Part shown: positions 16,591-23,795 of the stretch, piece after piece
Layout: each line of letters starts with the position of its first letter
How positions within the stretch are numbered: position 1 is the stretch's first letter
Assembly (NCBI GenBank): GCA_036569045.1
Contig: DATCRI010000006.1
Location: 1 to 64,000 of the forward strand
DNA from: Chthoniobacterales bacterium
GTDB taxonomy: Bacteria; Verrucomicrobiota; Verrucomicrobiia; Chthoniobacterales; JAATET01
Length of the DNA stretch: 64,000 bases
Direction of reading: 5' to 3'
Translations under genes and position numbers: made by a program
Notes under the pieces: model-generated
Databases searched by the model: none
What the model saw: only the letters and a program-made list of their open reading frames with translations
What the model was told of the DNA's origin: nothing

Positions 16591-18149
16591 CAGGCCCATC
16601 CTTTCGCGGTGAAAAATGCGTCCATCGCCTGGGCGATCGGCGCGAAATCATGCTCGTCCCATTGCCGCCAGGATTCAAGACTCTGACTGACGGCATCGAG
16701 ATCGCGGAGCAGTTCCTTGTCGCCGGAGCGCAGGGCGATCCATTGCGCGTAGGCGCGGGCGAAGATTTCGTGGCGCTGGAGGAAGTAGGCCTTCCGCTTC
16801 ATCGGCAGGTGACTGGCGATGATCTCGCCGACGGCCTGCGACTTGCCGGCGGCGGCCATAATGCCGGCCAGCCCGCCCGCGTCGGAAGCGAATCGCCCGG
16901 CCTTTCCGAGCACCTGATGATCGAGAAAATGCCCGATCTCGTGCGCCGCCGTGAGGCGTGGCCACGGGCCGGAGATCCGCACGCCAATGCCGCCGGCCGA
17001 GCCGTCGTGGCGGAAGCGGTATTCGCCGAGGGCGGTCTTCCCCGTCTTCGCGTCGACCGCGATCTTCGGCAGCGCGCCGTCGTCGTGCACGGCATCGATC
17101 GCGGCGAGCGTGGTCTTCACGATCTGGCGGATCTGAGGGCCGCCCTGGACGGAGAGCGCGGCGCTCACGGGCGCGGAGCGCTGCCGGCCGGGCACGGCGC
17201 CGGGCGCCGGCGTGGCCCCGGCGGCGGTCTTTGCCAGCTTGCCGGAGGCGACCAGCGCCTTGCCGCCGAGCCACTCCCAGACGGTGGCACCCGCCTCGGG
17301 AATGCCGGTGGCCTGCGCCCACTTCTCAAACTTCGCCCACACGTCCGCATCATAGCGAGCCCGAAGCGTGTCGAGCGGGATGCGCAGTTCGCTCGGGCTC
17401 CATTCGTAACCGTCGGCCTTGCCCTTCTCGCGCTGGGTGCGGAGGTCGAAGATCTGGTTCGGACCGAGCACGAGCTTGCGCTCCTGTTCGACCTTTGCAA
17501 GGGCGGGGCCGTCGAGCACGTCGCGCTCCTCGAGCGGCCGCTTCGCCTCGGCGCGGCGCAGGTCATCGACTTCATCTTCCATCATGGGGACGACCTGGCA
17601 CCGGCAGCCCCATTCCCACGGCGGGAAGTGATTCTTCCAAAACTCCGAGTTTGCTGGCAACACCTTACCGTCGAGCGCGGCGTGCGTGTCGCGCACTTTC
17701 GCGTCGCCCATCGATTGATATTTCCAGAACGGGAACACGTCGCGCTGTGCATCCATCGTGCGATAGCTGGCGGCGGCATAGGCTTGGAAGCCGTGAATCC
17801 GCAGGAGGAGCTCCGCCCGGCCCTCGGCGTGCCGGCGGGCGTCGTCCTTGGTCATATAGATCGGGTTTCCGTTCTCGTCGTAGCCGGCGCGCTTACCGAC
17901 GAACGATGGCGCGATCTCGTCGACAATCTGCCGCTTTTGCTGATCCCAGTCCGCCCCCGCCGGAATCTCGGCGACGAGATCGCGAACGCGCTGGAGCGTG
18001 TCGTGATGCTCGATTCCCGCCATTGTGAAGGCGCGGGCGCGCAGCTCCGGGAGCAGCTCGCCGAAGATCTTCGCGGCGATTGCAGGCTTCGCCTTGATAA
18101 AGGCAATGGCCTCGTCGTGCGGCGTTGGCTCGAGCAGGAAATCAGGCAT
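16590..18149 (-). CDS. MuF head-morphogenesis protein fused to a zincin-like metalloprotease domain
   Basis: A 519-residue protein. Residues ~100-195 are the MuF domain (SMGDAKVRDTHAALDGKVLP ... FPPWEWGCRCQVVP), which binds the portal and enters the head. The C-terminal ~220 residues add a domain with HEIGHFLDH at about residue 400 and RHEIFARAYAQW about 50 residues later. These are an HExxH zinc site and a plausible third-ligand helix. Mu gp30 lacks such a domain, but MuF proteins with C-terminal toxin/effector domains are known in other phages. It may be ejected into the host cell or act during assembly. It starts 2 bases after the RT stop. Confidence 0.85.
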   Translation of the reverse strand: MPDFLLEPTPHDEAIAFIKAKPAIAAKIFGELLPELRARAFTMAGIEHHDTLQRVRDLVAEIPAGADWDQQKRQIVDEIAPSFVGKRAGYDENGNPIYMTKDDARRHAEGRAELLLRIHGFQAYAAASYRTMDAQRDVFPFWKYQSMGDAKVRDTHAALDGKVLPANSEFWKNHFPPWEWGCRCQVVPMMEDEVDDLRRAEAKRPLEERDVLDGPALAKVEQERKLVLGPNQIFDLRTQREKGKADGYEWSPSELRIPLDTLRARYDADVWAKFEKWAQATGIPEAGATVWEWLGGKALVASGKLAKTAAGATPAPGAVPGRQRSAPVSAALSVQGGPQIRQIVKTTLAAIDAVHDDGALPKIAVDAKTGKTALGEYRFRHDGSAGGIGVRISGPWPRLTAAHEIGHFLDHQVLGKAGRFASDAGGLAGIMAAAGKSQAVGEIIASHLPMKRKAYFLQRHEIFARAYAQWIALRSGDKELLRDLDAVSQSLESWRQWDEHDFAPIAQAMDAFFTAKGWA

Positions 18150-18151
18150 GG

Positions 18152-19153
18152 TCAGTTGAGATGAGGCTTGGCGGATTCGACGAGTCCCAGACTCCGGAAG
18201 AGGTTGCGGGCGTTGGCGTGGCCGGCGTGGCCGCGCCAGGCGGGCAGGAAGCGGTCGATGGCGGCCTGATCGCCGCGCGCGCGGAGGATGCGTAGCGTGC
18301 GTTTGGCGCGCTTCACGCTGTCGCGCCGCAAGAGGCGGTGGGTGGGCCACATGCGGAAGCCGAGGAAATTCACGCCCCGGCTGATCGGCTGAATACTCCA
18401 TTTGGAGAAGCGCAGGCCCATGACGTCGGAAACGACGCGGTCGATGTGGCCCTTGAGGAAGTGCAGCTCGTCGAGGCTGCTCGCGAAGATGACGGTATCG
18501 TCCATGTAGCGCGTGGCCGTGGTGACGCCGGCTTCGTGGACGAGGAATCGGTCGAGAATGTGGCCGTAAAGATTGGCGAAAAGCTGGCTCGTGAGATTTC
18601 CGATGGGCAGGCCGCGCCCTTCGGTGGGGACGATCGCTTCGATGAGGCGAAGCGTGCGTGCACAGGTGATCTTGCGGCGAATCTCCCGGTGCAGGACGGC
18701 CCGGTCGATGGAGGCGAAGTATTTCGAGAAGTCCATCTTGAGGCAGAAGACGGGGCCGCGCTCGGCGAGGCGGCGCATGTGCATCTGGGCGCGATTCGCG
18801 CCGTAGTGCGTGCCCTTCCCTTTCCGGCAGGCGGCGGCCATCGGGAGCAGCATGGCGTCGAAGATGGGCTCGATGACGTTGCAGAGCGCGTGCTGGACGA
18901 CGCGGTCGTAAAACGGCAGAGCCATGATCTCGCGGGCCTTTGGCTCGAAAACCGTGAATGTGTGGTAGGGCGGCACGACGTAAGTCTCCGCCTCCAGCGC
19001 CCAGGCGATGCGCGAGAGATTTGCCTCGGCGTGCTCTTTGAACTGGAGATGGCCGGGCGTCATGCGCTTGTCGCGACGGGCACGGCGGTAAGCCTCGCGA
19101 AGATTGTCCGCGTCGATGATCTGCTCGAAGAGATTGCGGTGTTTCTTGCCCAT
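18152..19153 (-). CDS. DGR reverse transcriptase
   Basis: A 333-residue reverse transcriptase. Motifs: DFSKYFASID at 141 (catalytic Asp), IGNLTSQ at 184-190 (the IGxxxSQ signature that separates DGR RTs from retroviral and group-II-intron enzymes) and YMDD at 216-219. It has no maturase or endonuclease domain. It copies TR RNA into cDNA with errors at adenines, which then replaces the VRs. The chosen ATG overlaps the methyltransferase stop (TAATG), implying coupled translation. An upstream in-frame extension to 19285 lies inside the methyltransferase gene and was not used. Confidence 0.95.
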   Translation of the reverse strand: MGKKHRNLFEQIIDADNLREAYRRARRDKRMTPGHLQFKEHAEANLSRIAWALEAETYVVPPYHTFTVFEPKAREIMALPFYDRVVQHALCNVIEPIFDAMLLPMAAACRKGKGTHYGANRAQMHMRRLAERGPVFCLKMDFSKYFASIDRAVLHREIRRKITCARTLRLIEAIVPTEGRGLPIGNLTSQLFANLYGHILDRFLVHEAGVTTATRYMDDTVIFASSLDELHFLKGHIDRVVSDVMGLRFSKWSIQPISRGVNFLGFRMWPTHRLLRRDSVKRAKRTLRILRARGDQAAIDRFLPAWRGHAGHANARNLFRSLGLVESAKPHLN

Positions 19154-20058
19154 TACGCGGCCTTGAGTGCGTTGATAATGTCGGTCGCGACAGGCGGACA
19201 AACGGCGTTTCCGAGCATCATGAGCGCGTCCTTCTGTCGAGTTGGGAGTTTGTAGACGGCAGGGAACCCCATGGCTTTGCGGCATTCCTCTATGGAGAAC
19301 ATCCGCATCCGATCTCCATCAACAATGGCCCATCGATCACGGGTTGTGATTGTGCCGACAGGCCGCTGGAGCGAGCGGCCGCCACGCTCGTTCCCGTAGT
19401 AAGCAGTGAGGAACCGTGCACCATGAGTGGCGCGCCCGGCCTCGACTCGAGTGAGCGTTGCGCTTGAGCGACCCGGCTTGTCGACCGACGACCAGCGTCC
19501 GGAATTGAAATCGACGATATTTTCCGCGCCGACGTGCTGCCGAATTGGAAGCTTGAGTTGCAGCGGCGAAGCGCTGCGCGTGCCAATAATAAAGACTCGG
19601 CGGCGATGCTGCGGCACGCCGAAATCGGCAGCGTCCACAATGTGAGGTGAGAGCGAGTAGCCGAGCGCCTGCAAGGCGATGGACCATGCCGGGTAGAGAG
19701 CCCATTTTAAAAACTCGGGAACATTCTCAACGACGATGTGGTCCGGTTTGTGGAACTCGGCGCAGGATACAACAGCCCACGCGGTGGAGCGCTGTTTGTC
19801 GTGATGGGGCCGGTCCTTTCCCCGCGCGCGCGTGTGTCCTTGGCAGCATGGCGAGGCCAGAAGGACATCGTGCTTCGGAACGGCCGACCAGTCAGCTTGA
19901 TGAAGATCCTGACACGAATGTCGGGCATGCGGGTGATTGGCATGGTGATATTCCACGGCGGCCGGCCAGTGGTTGGCCGCCCAGACGACTTGAACTCCGG
20001 CAGCGCTTGCGCCAGCGGTGAAGCCGCCGAGGCCGGAAAATAGATCGATCGCGGTCAT
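19153..20058 (-). CDS. Cytosine-5 DNA methyltransferase, inserted between DGR template and RT
   Basis: A 301-residue C5 methyltransferase: SAM motif IDLFSGLGGFTAG at 4-16, catalytic motif SPCCQGH at 69-75 (variant of PCQ with two adjacent Cys), ENVPEF (motif VI) and QHRRRVFIIG (motif VIII). No endonuclease gene is nearby, so it is an orphan enzyme, likely an anti-restriction or regulatory modification of phage DNA. TTG at 20067 is an alternative start. Its stop overlaps the RT ATG. The target sequence cannot be read from the protein. Confidence 0.9.
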   Translation of the reverse strand: MTAIDLFSGLGGFTAGASAAGVQVVWAANHWPAAVEYHHANHPHARHSCQDLHQADWSAVPKHDVLLASPCCQGHTRARGKDRPHHDKQRSTAWAVVSCAEFHKPDHIVVENVPEFLKWALYPAWSIALQALGYSLSPHIVDAADFGVPQHRRRVFIIGTRSASPLQLKLPIRQHVGAENIVDFNSGRWSSVDKPGRSSATLTRVEAGRATHGARFLTAYYGNERGGRSLQRPVGTITTRDRWAIVDGDRMRMFSIEECRKAMGFPAVYKLPTRQKDALMMLGNAVCPPVATDIINALKAA

Positions 20059-20344
20059 TTCGGGCAAAGCGAGGCGCGAGATTCGACGACGGCTTTCGCC
20101 GCGCTACTCCTCGTTTTCCTCATGGGGTTGGGTGTTTGCCGAAGCGGGATGAACGGGCTGACCACCTGATTTTTCAGAAGTCGGCCCCGGTGGCCTGGAG
20201 TTGACCGGGCCGGGAGCGAGAGACCTGTTGACGTGGAAGTCACAGCGGCCGCGAGCGCCGATGTTGTCGTTGGAGTTGTTGGCGTTGTCGTTGTTGAGCC
20301 GGCGAGGGCCAGCGTCGGACGTCCTCCAATTGCCGCTACCCCGT
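20059..20344 (-). ncRNA. Putative DGR template RNA region (TR plus ~180-nt downstream spacer)
   Basis: The interval between the Avd stop and the methyltransferase start has no supported protein frame. It holds the TR (20239-20337) and a 180-base spacer downstream on the minus strand. In the Bordetella DGR the TR is copied from an RNA that also includes flanking avd and spacer sequence needed for RT priming. The equivalent RNA here should be transcribed leftward. The exact ends are unknown. Confidence 0.6.
20239..20337 (-). repeat. DGR template repeat (TR)
   Basis: A 99-base sequence that, read on the minus strand in the target frame, is rich in AAC codons (CTC AAC AAC GAC AAC GCC). It is 84-90% identical to the two variable repeats. 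Sixteen differences to VR1 and ten to VR2 all fall at TR adenines (counting the first codon, where the boundary is uncertain). The adenine-poor 3' end (GGCGCTCGCGGCCGCTGTGAC) is identical in all three. It lies outside any credible coding frame, as a template should. Confidence 0.95.
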
Positions 20345-20737
20345 TCATCCCTTTTTCGCGGCCTCCCTCGCCGTTTTGATCCACGCGCCGAGCATTTTGC
20401 CGACCTCCGCCAAGTGAACGGCGGCCGTCTTGTGCTGGTTCTGCGAAATCAATTCCCGTTTGGGAGCGGCGAGGAACCGCAAATAGAACCGCAGGAGGCC
20501 GAGGCCGGCGTCTGCGGTGTAAAGTCGTGAGAGTTGCCTGGATTTGCCGGCCTCGACGAAAAGCTCGACCTGACCGAAGGCCGCTCGCTGCACGGCGTCG
20601 CGCAAGATGGCATGCTTGCGCGGGATGCCGAGCAGGATCGGATAGACGTAGTCCAGGAACGTCTCGTAGCGCTCGACGATGGCGAGCTGCTGGTTGCAGA
20701 CGTATTCGTCCTGGATGAGTCGGGAGTCGGGTTTCAT
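20345..20737 (-). CDS. avd: DGR accessory variability determinant (Avd-like)
   Basis: A 130-residue, basic, all-helical protein (VERYETFLDYVYPILLGIPR ... RAAFGQVELFVEAGKS ... RFYLRFLAAPKREL). Size, composition and position directly upstream of the TR match Avd, the pentameric four-helix bundle that binds RT and template RNA and is essential for retrohoming. The gene starts 29 bases after the target-1 stop, just past the hairpin, and ends 7 bases before the TR. Confidence 0.85.
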   Translation of the reverse strand: MKPDSRLIQDEYVCNQQLAIVERYETFLDYVYPILLGIPRKHAILRDAVQRAAFGQVELFVEAGKSRQLSRLYTADAGLGLLRFYLRFLAAPKRELISQNQHKTAAVHLAEVGKMLGAWIKTAREAAKKG

Positions 20738-20744
20738 TTTTCGT

Positions 20745-20809
20745 CGCGCTTCGCTTTCGCTACGCGCTAGGCAAGGATCAGGTGGTCACAGCGGCCGCGA
20801 GCGCCGATG
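20745..20809 (-). repeat. 65-bp direct repeat downstream of VR1: hairpin, stop codon and homing-initiation region
   Basis: Identical over 65 bases to 21612-21676. On the minus strand it holds the adenine-poor 3' end of the VR, the last codons HLILA, the TAG stop, then an imperfect hairpin (GCGCGTAGC, loop GAAA, GCGAAGCGC). In the Bordetella DGR a GC-rich IMH and a GAAA-loop hairpin/cruciform just after the VR mark the acceptor. The TR lacks both the CACCTG continuation and the hairpin. Confidence 0.8.
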
Positions 20810-21582
20810 CCGCCGTAGGAGACGCTGGCGAAGACGTAGAAGAGCCGGCGAGGGCCAGCGTCGGACGTCCGCCAATAGCCGCCCAGGATGGCGATCCATC
20901 CCGAGGGGCGGATGTCGCGACTCCAGGTCCACATGCAGCCGGTCACCTGTTCGACGCCGACCGTGCTGCGCAGGCCCTTGATGTGACCGGTCTTTTTCGG
21001 GTCCTTGCCGGCAGACTGATTTTCGACGACGCCGATCGCGGCCAGCTCGAACTCGGCGGCGCTGAGGAGCTGCTTGCCATGAGCGGCGAGCAGATCCCGA
21101 GCGGTCCAGAAATTGAACCGTTCAGCGCGGATGCCAGGGCCGACGAGCGGCGGATTGTCGCCGTCCGCGATGACTGCTCCGGCTCGACTGGTGCCCTCGG
21201 TGAAGGCGTTCGCGCCGGTGAGGTAGATGTCGACCCAGAACGTGTCGCCGACGAGCACCATGCCGCGCGGGTCGGGTGCGGAGGGGCGGAACGCGGCGTC
21301 CCAGATGGAAGCCTCGACGATCTTGCCGTCGAGGCCCACATGGAACCCGCCAGCGGCGTGCTCCGTGACAAAGTCCTCGTCGTAAGGCGCGGCCTCCGCC
21401 CGGAGTTTCCCGGCCTTTTCGACGAGGAGGTAGTCGGTGCCTTTGGCGAGAACCTTCGGAACGATGATCTCGGCGGCTCCGGGAATATCTTCGATTTCGA
21501 CGCCGGGATTCACGGCGAGGTTGCCGCTATCGTTCACGTAGAACGCGCGGGCGTGAGTGTTTGGTTTCGTGAGTGTTTTCAT
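20767..21582 (-). CDS. DGR target protein 1 (C-type-lectin/FGE-fold variable protein)
   Basis: A 271-residue protein ending in the variable repeat (VR residues ~234-266), then HLILA. Upstream of it are SIWDAAFRPSAPDPRGMVLV, DIYLTG and GLRSTVGVEQVTGCMWTWSR, typical of DGR targets with a formylglycine-generating-enzyme-like C-lectin fold that displays variable side chains on a stable scaffold. Probably a phage tail-tip or fibre-head adhesin. In VR1 nearly all TR Asn codons have become F, Y, V, S or G, so this copy is strongly diversified. It is paralogous to the next gene upstream. Confidence 0.92.
   Translation of the reverse strand: MKTLTKPNTHARAFYVNDSGNLAVNPGVEIEDIPGAAEIIVPKVLAKGTDYLLVEKAGKLRAEAAPYDEDFVTEHAAGGFHVGLDGKIVEASIWDAAFRPSAPDPRGMVLVGDTFWVDIYLTGANAFTEGTSRAGAVIADGDNPPLVGPGIRAERFNFWTARDLLAAHGKQLLSAAEFELAAIGVVENQSAGKDPKKTGHIKGLRSTVGVEQVTGCMWTWSRDIRPSGWIAILGGYWRTSDAGPRRLFYVFASVSYGGIGARGRCDHLILA
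20785..20883 (-). repeat. DGR variable repeat 1 (VR1)
   Basis: The last 33 variable codons of target 1. Relative to the TR it has 16 substitutions, every one at a template adenine (for example AAC to TTC, TAC, AGC, GTC, GGC). No substitution lies at G, C or T of the template. The invariant last ~24 bases should form the IMH. Confidence 0.95.
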
Positions 21583-21611
21583 GGAATTGGATTTTTGGAA
21601 TTTGCGGCGGA

Positions 21612-21676
21612 CGCGCTTCGCTTTCGCTACGCGCTAGGCAAGGATCAGGTGGTCACAGCGGCCGCGAGCGCCGATG
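21612..21676 (-). repeat. 65-bp direct repeat downstream of VR2 (second copy)
   Basis: Second copy of the 65-bp VR 3' end / stop / hairpin block, identical to 20745-20809. Perfect identity of non-coding bases beyond the stop suggests recent duplication of the target gene end, or selection on the acceptor structure. Confidence 0.8.
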
Positions 21677-22377
21677 AAGTCGTTGGAGTAGTAGGCGAAG
21701 TCGAAGTCGAGCCGGCGAGGGCCAGCGTCGGACGTCCTCCAATTGCCGCCCGAAAGGAGTGCGTAGCGGTCGCTGTCGATGTCGCGCGTCCACGTCCACA
21801 TGGCGCCCGTGACCTGCTCAAGGCCTACGGTGCTTCGCAGGCCGTCGACGTGAGCAGTCAGCTCGGGGCGCTCGCCGCAGGTCTTGCCTTCGGTCGCGCC
21901 GGCCGCCGCGACCGAGAACTCGCCCGCGCTCAGGAGCTGCTTGCCCTGGGCGGCGAGCAAAGCGGTCGCGGCCCACCAGCTGATGTCTCGCGCGATCTTC
22001 GCGCCAGGGCGGCTCGTGCCGTCCTCGGCCGTGAGGTAGATGTCCACCCAGCCGACGCCGGGCACGAAGACCATGCCGCGCGGATCGGGCGCAGACGGGC
22101 GGAACTTCGTGTCCCAGATCGAGGCCGGCACGATCGCACCGTCAAGGCCGACGTGGAAGCCGCCGACCTCACCAGGGATGCGAGCCATGCTGGCCGCCAG
22201 ATCGCCGGAGTCGGTGGGGTGAATCGAGTAATCGACGCCTGGCGCGAGCGCGGGCAAGGCGACGAAGGGATTGATCGGCGGGATGTCGTCGAAGGTGACG
22301 CCGTCTTTAATGACGAGGCCGCCGCCTTTGACCTCGAAGGCGGGGGTGAATGGGTCTGCTTTTGATGTGATTTTCAC
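21634..22377 (-). CDS. DGR target protein 2 (C-type-lectin/FGE-fold variable protein)
   Basis: A 247-residue paralogue of target 1, read from a GTG start. The shared core is VGGFHVGLDGAIVPASIWDT, FRPSAPDPRGMVFV, DIYLTA and GLRSTVGLEQVTGAMWTWTR. The C-terminal VR (residues ~210-242) is followed by the same HLILA end. The N-terminal ~80 residues differ more, suggesting a different attachment point. VR2 keeps some template Asn codons, so it is less changed from the TR than VR1. It is first in the DGR transcript. Confidence 0.92.
   Translation of the reverse strand: MKITSKADPFTPAFEVKGGGLVIKDGVTFDDIPPINPFVALPALAPGVDYSIHPTDSGDLAASMARIPGEVGGFHVGLDGAIVPASIWDTKFRPSAPDPRGMVFVPGVGWVDIYLTAEDGTSRPGAKIARDISWWAATALLAAQGKQLLSAGEFSVAAAGATEGKTCGERPELTAHVDGLRSTVGLEQVTGAMWTWTRDIDSDRYALLSGGNWRTSDAGPRRLDFDFAYYSNDFIGARGRCDHLILA
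21652..21750 (-). repeat. DGR variable repeat 2 (VR2)
   Basis: 99 bases, ten substitutions from the TR, all at adenines (AAC to GAC, TTC or TAC; AGC to GGC). The flanking constant parts are identical to VR1 and TR. Tyr, Phe and Asp replace Asn, the residues DGR targets typically favour in binding sites. Confidence 0.95.
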
Positions 22378-22425
22378 TGGTATGGTGTTGGTTGCTCCCG
22401 ACGCACCATGCCGCCGGGAAATTGG

Positions 22426-22986
22426 TTACTCTCGGCAGCCTTCGCGACAGGCGCGCTGGAGCTGGCCAGGGAGTTCGTTGAAGGTTTTGTCCCGATAATC
22501 GGCAGCGTGGTCGGGGTATTGGTCTTCCAAATAGGCGCGCCACCCGGGCGGAGCGGCGTCTACTGTTTTACTGGCGCCGGCGGCTTTTCGCGCGCCCTTG
22601 CCGCGCATCATGCGTGCCTCGGCGACATCGCTCTCGAATTGGTCGGGCTGGAGGAGATTCACCAGGCGAAGCGCTCCCGGATTGCGCTTGTCGCGCTCTA
22701 TCTGGCTGCGGAGATAGACGCAGACGATGCGGACATCCTCGCCGATGGCATCCGCATCGCGGCCGCGGTCGACGTAGAGATCCCACCACAGGCGTTGGAA
22801 CTCGGGACGGAGCGCGAGCGGCAGGCCGGAGTAGCGGCAGAACTTCGCATGGAGCCCGGCGACGATTGCCGGGCCGTCCTCAACGTGGCTCTCGCCGCGC
22901 TTCGCCGCGGCCTGTAGCGCGTTTTCCGGCGCTAGGTGCCGCTGGACAGCGGAGGCAGCGGCTTCTGCGGAATTTCGGGGCTTCAT
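22426..22986 (-). CDS. Phage protein upstream of the DGR, unrecognised (186 aa)
   Basis: A 186-residue, basic, mostly helical protein (RIVCVYLRSQIERDKRNPGA ... PGWRAYLEDQYPDHAADYRD). It ends 48 bases before the first DGR target and starts 12 bases after the HTH gene upstream. No family recognised. Position between replication-type early genes and the DGR suggests an early or transition function. Confidence 0.55.
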   Translation of the reverse strand: MKPRNSAEAAASAVQRHLAPENALQAAAKRGESHVEDGPAIVAGLHAKFCRYSGLPLALRPEFQRLWWDLYVDRGRDADAIGEDVRIVCVYLRSQIERDKRNPGALRLVNLLQPDQFESDVAEARMMRGKGARKAAGASKTVDAAPPGWRAYLEDQYPDHAADYRDKTFNELPGQLQRACREGCRE

Positions 22987-22998
22987 GGAATTGTTGAT

Positions 22999-23433
22999 TC
23001 AGCTCCAGGGCGCGCGGAATTTCTGGACGCGCTCGGGCGTCCAAAAATCGGGATCCTTGGTGGCCTCGAGATGAGCGAAGAGAGAGTCAATGCTCACAAG
23101 GATCCTCCCAGGCGAAGGCTGAGAGCCGTCGACGAAGCCGGCCGTGATGAGGCGGCGGATCGTGTCGTAGCTGATACCGACGAGCTTCAGGATCTCACTG
23201 ATCGGGACCTGGGTGTCGTAGATCCGGACAACTGGCGCAAAGGTGCCGTCGCCAAGTTTCTGCCAGGTGAAGACCCCGGAGCGTCGCGACTCCGGCGCCT
23301 CGGTAAGATAGACCGCCTTTTCGCCAGGCGCGGCGGAGACAGTCGTTAGAGACTCCCCTCGCCGAAAACACGGCGTCTTCCCGGTTCCGTTGGCGCGAGC
23401 GGGCATGTTGATGATCGCGACGTCGTTCTTCAT
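22999..23433 (-). CDS. Helix-turn-helix DNA-binding phage protein (144 aa)
   Basis: A 144-residue protein whose residues ~75-115 (YDTQVPISEILKLVGISYDT, then IRRLITAGFVDG) form an excisionase/MerR-like winged HTH followed by SPGRILVSIDSLFAHL. A likely transcription regulator. As it precedes the DGR and head/tail genes in the same direction, it is a candidate middle/late activator, like Mor/C in Mu by position though not by sequence. The start overlaps the previous stop (ATGA). Confidence 0.65.
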   Translation of the reverse strand: MKNDVAIINMPARANGTGKTPCFRRGESLTTVSAAPGEKAVYLTEAPESRRSGVFTWQKLGDGTFAPVVRIYDTQVPISEILKLVGISYDTIRRLITAGFVDGSQPSPGRILVSIDSLFAHLEATKDPDFWTPERVQKFRAPWS

Positions 23434-23792
23434 AGGAGGTTGAGCTGGCGGGGGACGGCTTCGGCTTTGCGGCGGTTGAACTCGTGACGAGCCTCGACCC
23501 ACGAGAGCGCCTCGTAGGTGCCCTCCCGGCTGGAGGCATGTCGGTCGGAATCTTCGACGGGGTGGGCACTGCCGCCTGCGGCGGATCGAGGAGCGAGGGT
23601 GACAAACCCGATCTGGCAAAGCTCCGTCACGCGCGGGCGGACGTTGAGGATGTCCCAGCCCATCGCCTTCGCGAGGTCGCGCGTGGTCGCCGGGCCATGG
23701 CGAAGCAGGGCCATGTAGACGGCGTTCCGGTCTTTATTGAGCCGGCCGGCAATGTCCTCCCAGGTCGCGTTGCGGTAGTCGATGGGCTGCAT
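23430..23792 (-). CDS. Winged-helix DNA-binding phage protein (120 aa)
   Basis: A 120-residue protein with an N-terminal winged helix: AVYMALLRHGPATTRDLAKA, then MGWDILNVRPRVTELCQIGF, the pattern of MarR/replication-terminator-type wHTHs. The C-terminus is a basic helix (EALSWVEARHEFNRRKAEAV). A paired arrangement with the following HTH gene suggests two small regulators of the leftward operon. Confidence 0.65.
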   Translation of the reverse strand: MQPIDYRNATWEDIAGRLNKDRNAVYMALLRHGPATTRDLAKAMGWDILNVRPRVTELCQIGFVTLAPRSAAGGSAHPVEDSDRHASSREGTYEALSWVEARHEFNRRKAEAVPRQLNLL

Positions 23793-23795
23793 GGT

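Noticed and set aside
16242-18164. 640-residue plus-strand open frame
   Set aside because: Antisense to MuF with no recognisable motifs and no matching neighbours on that strand.
19154-19285. 44-residue N-terminal extension of the reverse transcriptase
   Set aside because: It lies inside the methyltransferase gene in another frame, and the ATG at 19153 fits both the RT family start and the TAATG coupling.
20055-20384. 109-residue minus-strand frame across the template repeat
   Set aside because: It reads the TR out of the target frame as a Thr-rich run and has no ribosome-binding site. The segment is better explained as template RNA.
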